Source of the DNA: Pseudoalteromonas xiamenensis | GTDB lineage: Bacteria > Pseudomonadota > Gammaproteobacteria > Enterobacterales > Alteromonadaceae | Direction: 5' to 3' (one strand) | DNA: 64,000 nucleotides | NCBI RefSeq assembly: GCF_042431545.1 | Contig: NZ_JBHLYX010000031.1 | Shown here: in pieces, positions 61,866-64,000 of the stretch | Layout: every line of letters starts with the position of its first letter | Numbering within the stretch: position 1 is the stretch's first letter | The notes under the pieces: model-generated | The model's input: only the letters and a program-made list of their open reading frames with translations | Told to the model about the DNA's origin: nothing | The model's database searches: none | Made by a program: the position numbers and the translations under genes

Positions 61866-64000
61866 CTAATTATTTAAGAAATAGGGTCTTCTATAAGCAA
61901 AGATACCGCGTTTTAAGAGGTTTTGTACATCACTTCGCGTGTTACTGCCAAGTCCTTTCAAGACAAAATTAAAGCCGATGCTTGAATTAAATATGGCATC
62001 CTCTTGGCCAATTGAACTGTTTAAGTCAGTTTCAATTTGACGTCGACCAGTAATTTGTATCGCAAAACAACATGACTCATATTGCAATCCAAAGAAACTT
62101 TCGATGCTTCGACGCGCTTCTAAGTCACGATGATAACTCGCGACAACTTGCCATGAATCACTAATCGGCATACTCGCGAAGACGCCAACTTGGTCGATGG
62201 TATAGCCTGAGACATCATTTACATAACGATGGTTCAATTGAACAAGCTGATTACTGTCACCTTTATAATCGAGTGTAACGTGAGATTGCACTACACTTTG
62301 CCCGTCAGTATCGTATTGCACTCCAGCACCTAAATACCAGCGGCGATGCCAGTGCCACATGGTTTCTGCGGCAAGCAGGGCGTTATAGTTTGTTTCATCG
62401 AGTGTATCGGAGTAGCTTAATTGACTTGGTTTCACCGATTCATTGAGATAAAAAATCTGGCCAAAGCTGAAGTTAAACACTTCATCATTTTTTGTGTTGA
62501 ATACACGAGTTGTCGCACCAAGTGTAAACTGATTCGCCTCAGCAATACGGTCTACGCTTGAGAAACGTTTATCGCGAAACAAACCAAAAAAGTCATCTTG
62601 CAGACGCGTGGTATCGTAGAGCCCAATGTTTGATTGGTCACGCTTTGGCGTGTAAAGGTACTGTAGTTGCGGTTCTAACGTTTGAGTGCCATTTTCAACA
62701 AACAGATTCGTATCACGTTCGAAATTGAGCTTTGAATAAAGACGTACCTTGGGCACAGTTCGCGTAACTTCTTCTTCGAATTGTGTGCCCGTGAGGTCGC
62801 CATTTTGTTCGTAGTAGGTGTGTAATAAGCTCGTCTCTGCAAGGAAAGTCCAAGCATAGTCGTCTATACGATAGGCTAGTTTCGGTTCAAGGTGGACACG
62901 AGAAGCTGAATCAATCACCAGAGTATCGTTTTGGAAATGCGCAAATTCGCCACTCAAATCCCACTGTAGTCCTTGTGCTACATTGACCTTACGGGTAAAG
63001 CTCAGCTGAGGAATCGCGGCATACGCTTCTTTATGATCGCCGAGTACTTCAAAGTTTTGGAGCTTGAGGTTAACTCGCCAATCATCGCCTAAATAGCTCA
63101 ATAGCGCGGTACGTTGTAACTGTGTATCGGTTGTGTTGGCGTAGTTACTTTCAAGATCCGTGAGATAGTTATCATCACTGATGTTTGTCATATCGAAACT
63201 AGCGCGCCATTTGGGGTCGAGGTCGCTTGATTGACGGAAGTGCACCAAGTAACGTTCGTCTAAATTATCTTCAGACTTATCGTTGCCCAAATATTCAAAC
63301 GCAAGTAAACCCTGATGTTGCTCAGTAAGGTAGCGAAATTCGCTAATTAACTGCAGCCCTTTGTTAGACATGTATCGCGGCGTGATGGTCGCATCGTAAT
63401 TTGGCGCGATGTTCCAGTAAAATGGGGCAACAAGCTCAAGACCGTATTTGCTTGAAGGGGAAATTGTGGGCGGTAATAGCCCTGATTTTCTGCGGTCATC
63501 AATAGGAAAAGTGAAGTATGGAATGTACACCACAGGTACATCCATGATTTTCAACACCGTGTTTTTGGTTTCTCCCCAGCCATTGTCCGCCGATAGTTCG
63601 ATGCTGTCCGCTTCTATTTGCCAAAAGGGGGTTTCACCTGGACAAGTTGTAAACGTTGAATTTTCGAGAGACAGGCCATTTTCATTGATTGACAGCTTTT
63701 CAGCACCACCGTGACCCATTTGGTTGCTTAACTGATAATCTGCGCCAAGTAGCTGGATGGCGTTTTCGTTCAGGTTAGCGAAAAGTCCAGCACTGTATAC
63801 TTGGGTAAATTTATCTTGATATTCCAATGGACCAGACGCATGAAGTAAACCTTGCTGCTTATCAATCAATGCTGAATAGGCTTGCAATGTCATTTTACTG
63901 GTGTTTATGTCAACATTACCATTAAACTCAGCGCTCTGAGTGCCTTGTAATTCAACGTCATCAGCTTGAATGTCGATGGCATTAGGCAATAAATTAGGTA
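61866..64000 (-). CDS. lptD: LPS-assembly outer membrane protein LptD (N-terminus outside window)
   Basis: LptD inserts lipopolysaccharide into the outer leaflet together with LptE. The frame is open to the right edge, so the signal peptide and first residues are missing. Visible are the end of the beta-taco domain (GNVDINTSKMTLQAYSALID, STFTTCPGETPFW with one disulfide Cys), FPIDDRRKSGLLPPTIS, FYWNIAPNYDATITPRYMS, and the barrel ending in YESCCFAIQITGRRQ with the paired Cys. About 710 residues are present. First gene visible of the leftward operon. Confidence 0.96.
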   Translation of the reverse strand, partial: PNLLPNAIDIQADDVELQGTQSAEFNGNVDINTSKMTLQAYSALIDKQQGLLHASGPLEYQDKFTQVYSAGLFANLNENAIQLLGADYQLSNQMGHGGAEKLSINENGLSLENSTFTTCPGETPFWQIEADSIELSADNGWGETKNTVLKIMDVPVVYIPYFTFPIDDRRKSGLLPPTISPSSKYGLELVAPFYWNIAPNYDATITPRYMSNKGLQLISEFRYLTEQHQGLLAFEYLGNDKSEDNLDERYLVHFRQSSDLDPKWRASFDMTNISDDNYLTDLESNYANTTDTQLQRTALLSYLGDDWRVNLKLQNFEVLGDHKEAYAAIPQLSFTRKVNVAQGLQWDLSGEFAHFQNDTLVIDSASRVHLEPKLAYRIDDYAWTFLAETSLLHTYYEQNGDLTGTQFEEEVTRTVPKVRLYSKLNFERDTNLFVENGTQTLEPQLQYLYTPKRDQSNIGLYDTTRLQDDFFGLFRDKRFSSVDRIAEANQFTLGATTRVFNTKNDEVFNFSFGQIFYLNESVKPSQLSYSDTLDETNYNALLAAETMWHWHRRWYLGAGVQYDTDGQSVVQSHVTLDYKGDSNQLVQLNHRYVNDVSGYTIDQVGVFASMPISDSWQVVASYHRDLEARRSIESFFGLQYESCCFAIQITGRRQIETDLNSSIGQEDAIFNSSIGFNFVLKGLGSNTRSDVQNLLKRGIFAYRRPYFLNN

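Noticed and set aside
1..64000. tRNA, rRNA or CRISPR
   Set aside because: The gaps were read for cloverleaf-like arms and spaced direct repeats; none was found.

Overview
The window is a gene-dense stretch (about 60 protein genes) of a gammaproteobacterial chromosome. Gene order and protein sequences point to a marine Alteromonadales member (Pseudoalteromonadaceae-like or a close relative); I cannot name the species. Two blocks have the same gene content as in E. coli: lptD-surA-pdxA-rsmA-apaG-apaH, and tsaD/plsY-folB-folK-uppP-cca followed further on by an SH3/CYTH pair. I saw no rRNA, tRNA, CRISPR array, insertion sequence or prophage gene.

Layout. 0-5 kb: the end of tadA, an unrecognised 52-residue basic protein on the other strand, and purL with a good terminator. 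5-13 kb: lipopolysaccharide inner-core genes (waaA, gmhA, hldE, kdkA, a GT9 heptosyltransferase-like gene, gmhB) with a Wzi-type outer membrane protein. Together they make ADP-heptose, attach Kdo and heptose, and phosphorylate Kdo. 13-19 kb: threonine catabolism (kbl-tdh), glpE-glpG, a FliL-like protein, ubiC-ubiA and a LysR regulator. 19.5-30.5 kb: two HD-GYP proteins flank small conserved genes, tsaD, plsY, folB, folK, uppP, cca and the type II secretion pair gspA-gspB. 30.6-35.1 kb: putA diverges from an Lrp-family regulator, with two Lrp-like boxes between them. 35-44.4 kb: SH3, CYTH-CHAD, START and HDOD proteins, erpA, a CLC-family protein with unusual pore residues, hemJ, pyrB and hemL.

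44.4-51.7 kb is the accessory part. It is AT-rich, with wider gaps and few recognisable genes: a DUF3015 protein, a DUF4105 (Lnb-like) protein and a small lipoprotein in a row, a GT8-like glycosyltransferase, two tandem paralogues of an unrecognised domain, and a small secreted protein. It is the most likely place for undescribed biology. 51.8-64 kb returns to core genes: metK, tkt with a terminator-like leader hairpin, a chemoreceptor with a sigma-28-like promoter, and the apaH-to-lptD operon, which runs off the right edge.

Regulatory signals read directly from the sequence include about a dozen intrinsic terminators (several shared by convergent genes), a terminator between kbl and tdh, a perfect palindrome in the kbl leader, the Lrp-like boxes and the sigma-28-like promoter. 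Start codons were chosen by family length and Shine-Dalgarno spacing, and the doubtful ones are flagged.
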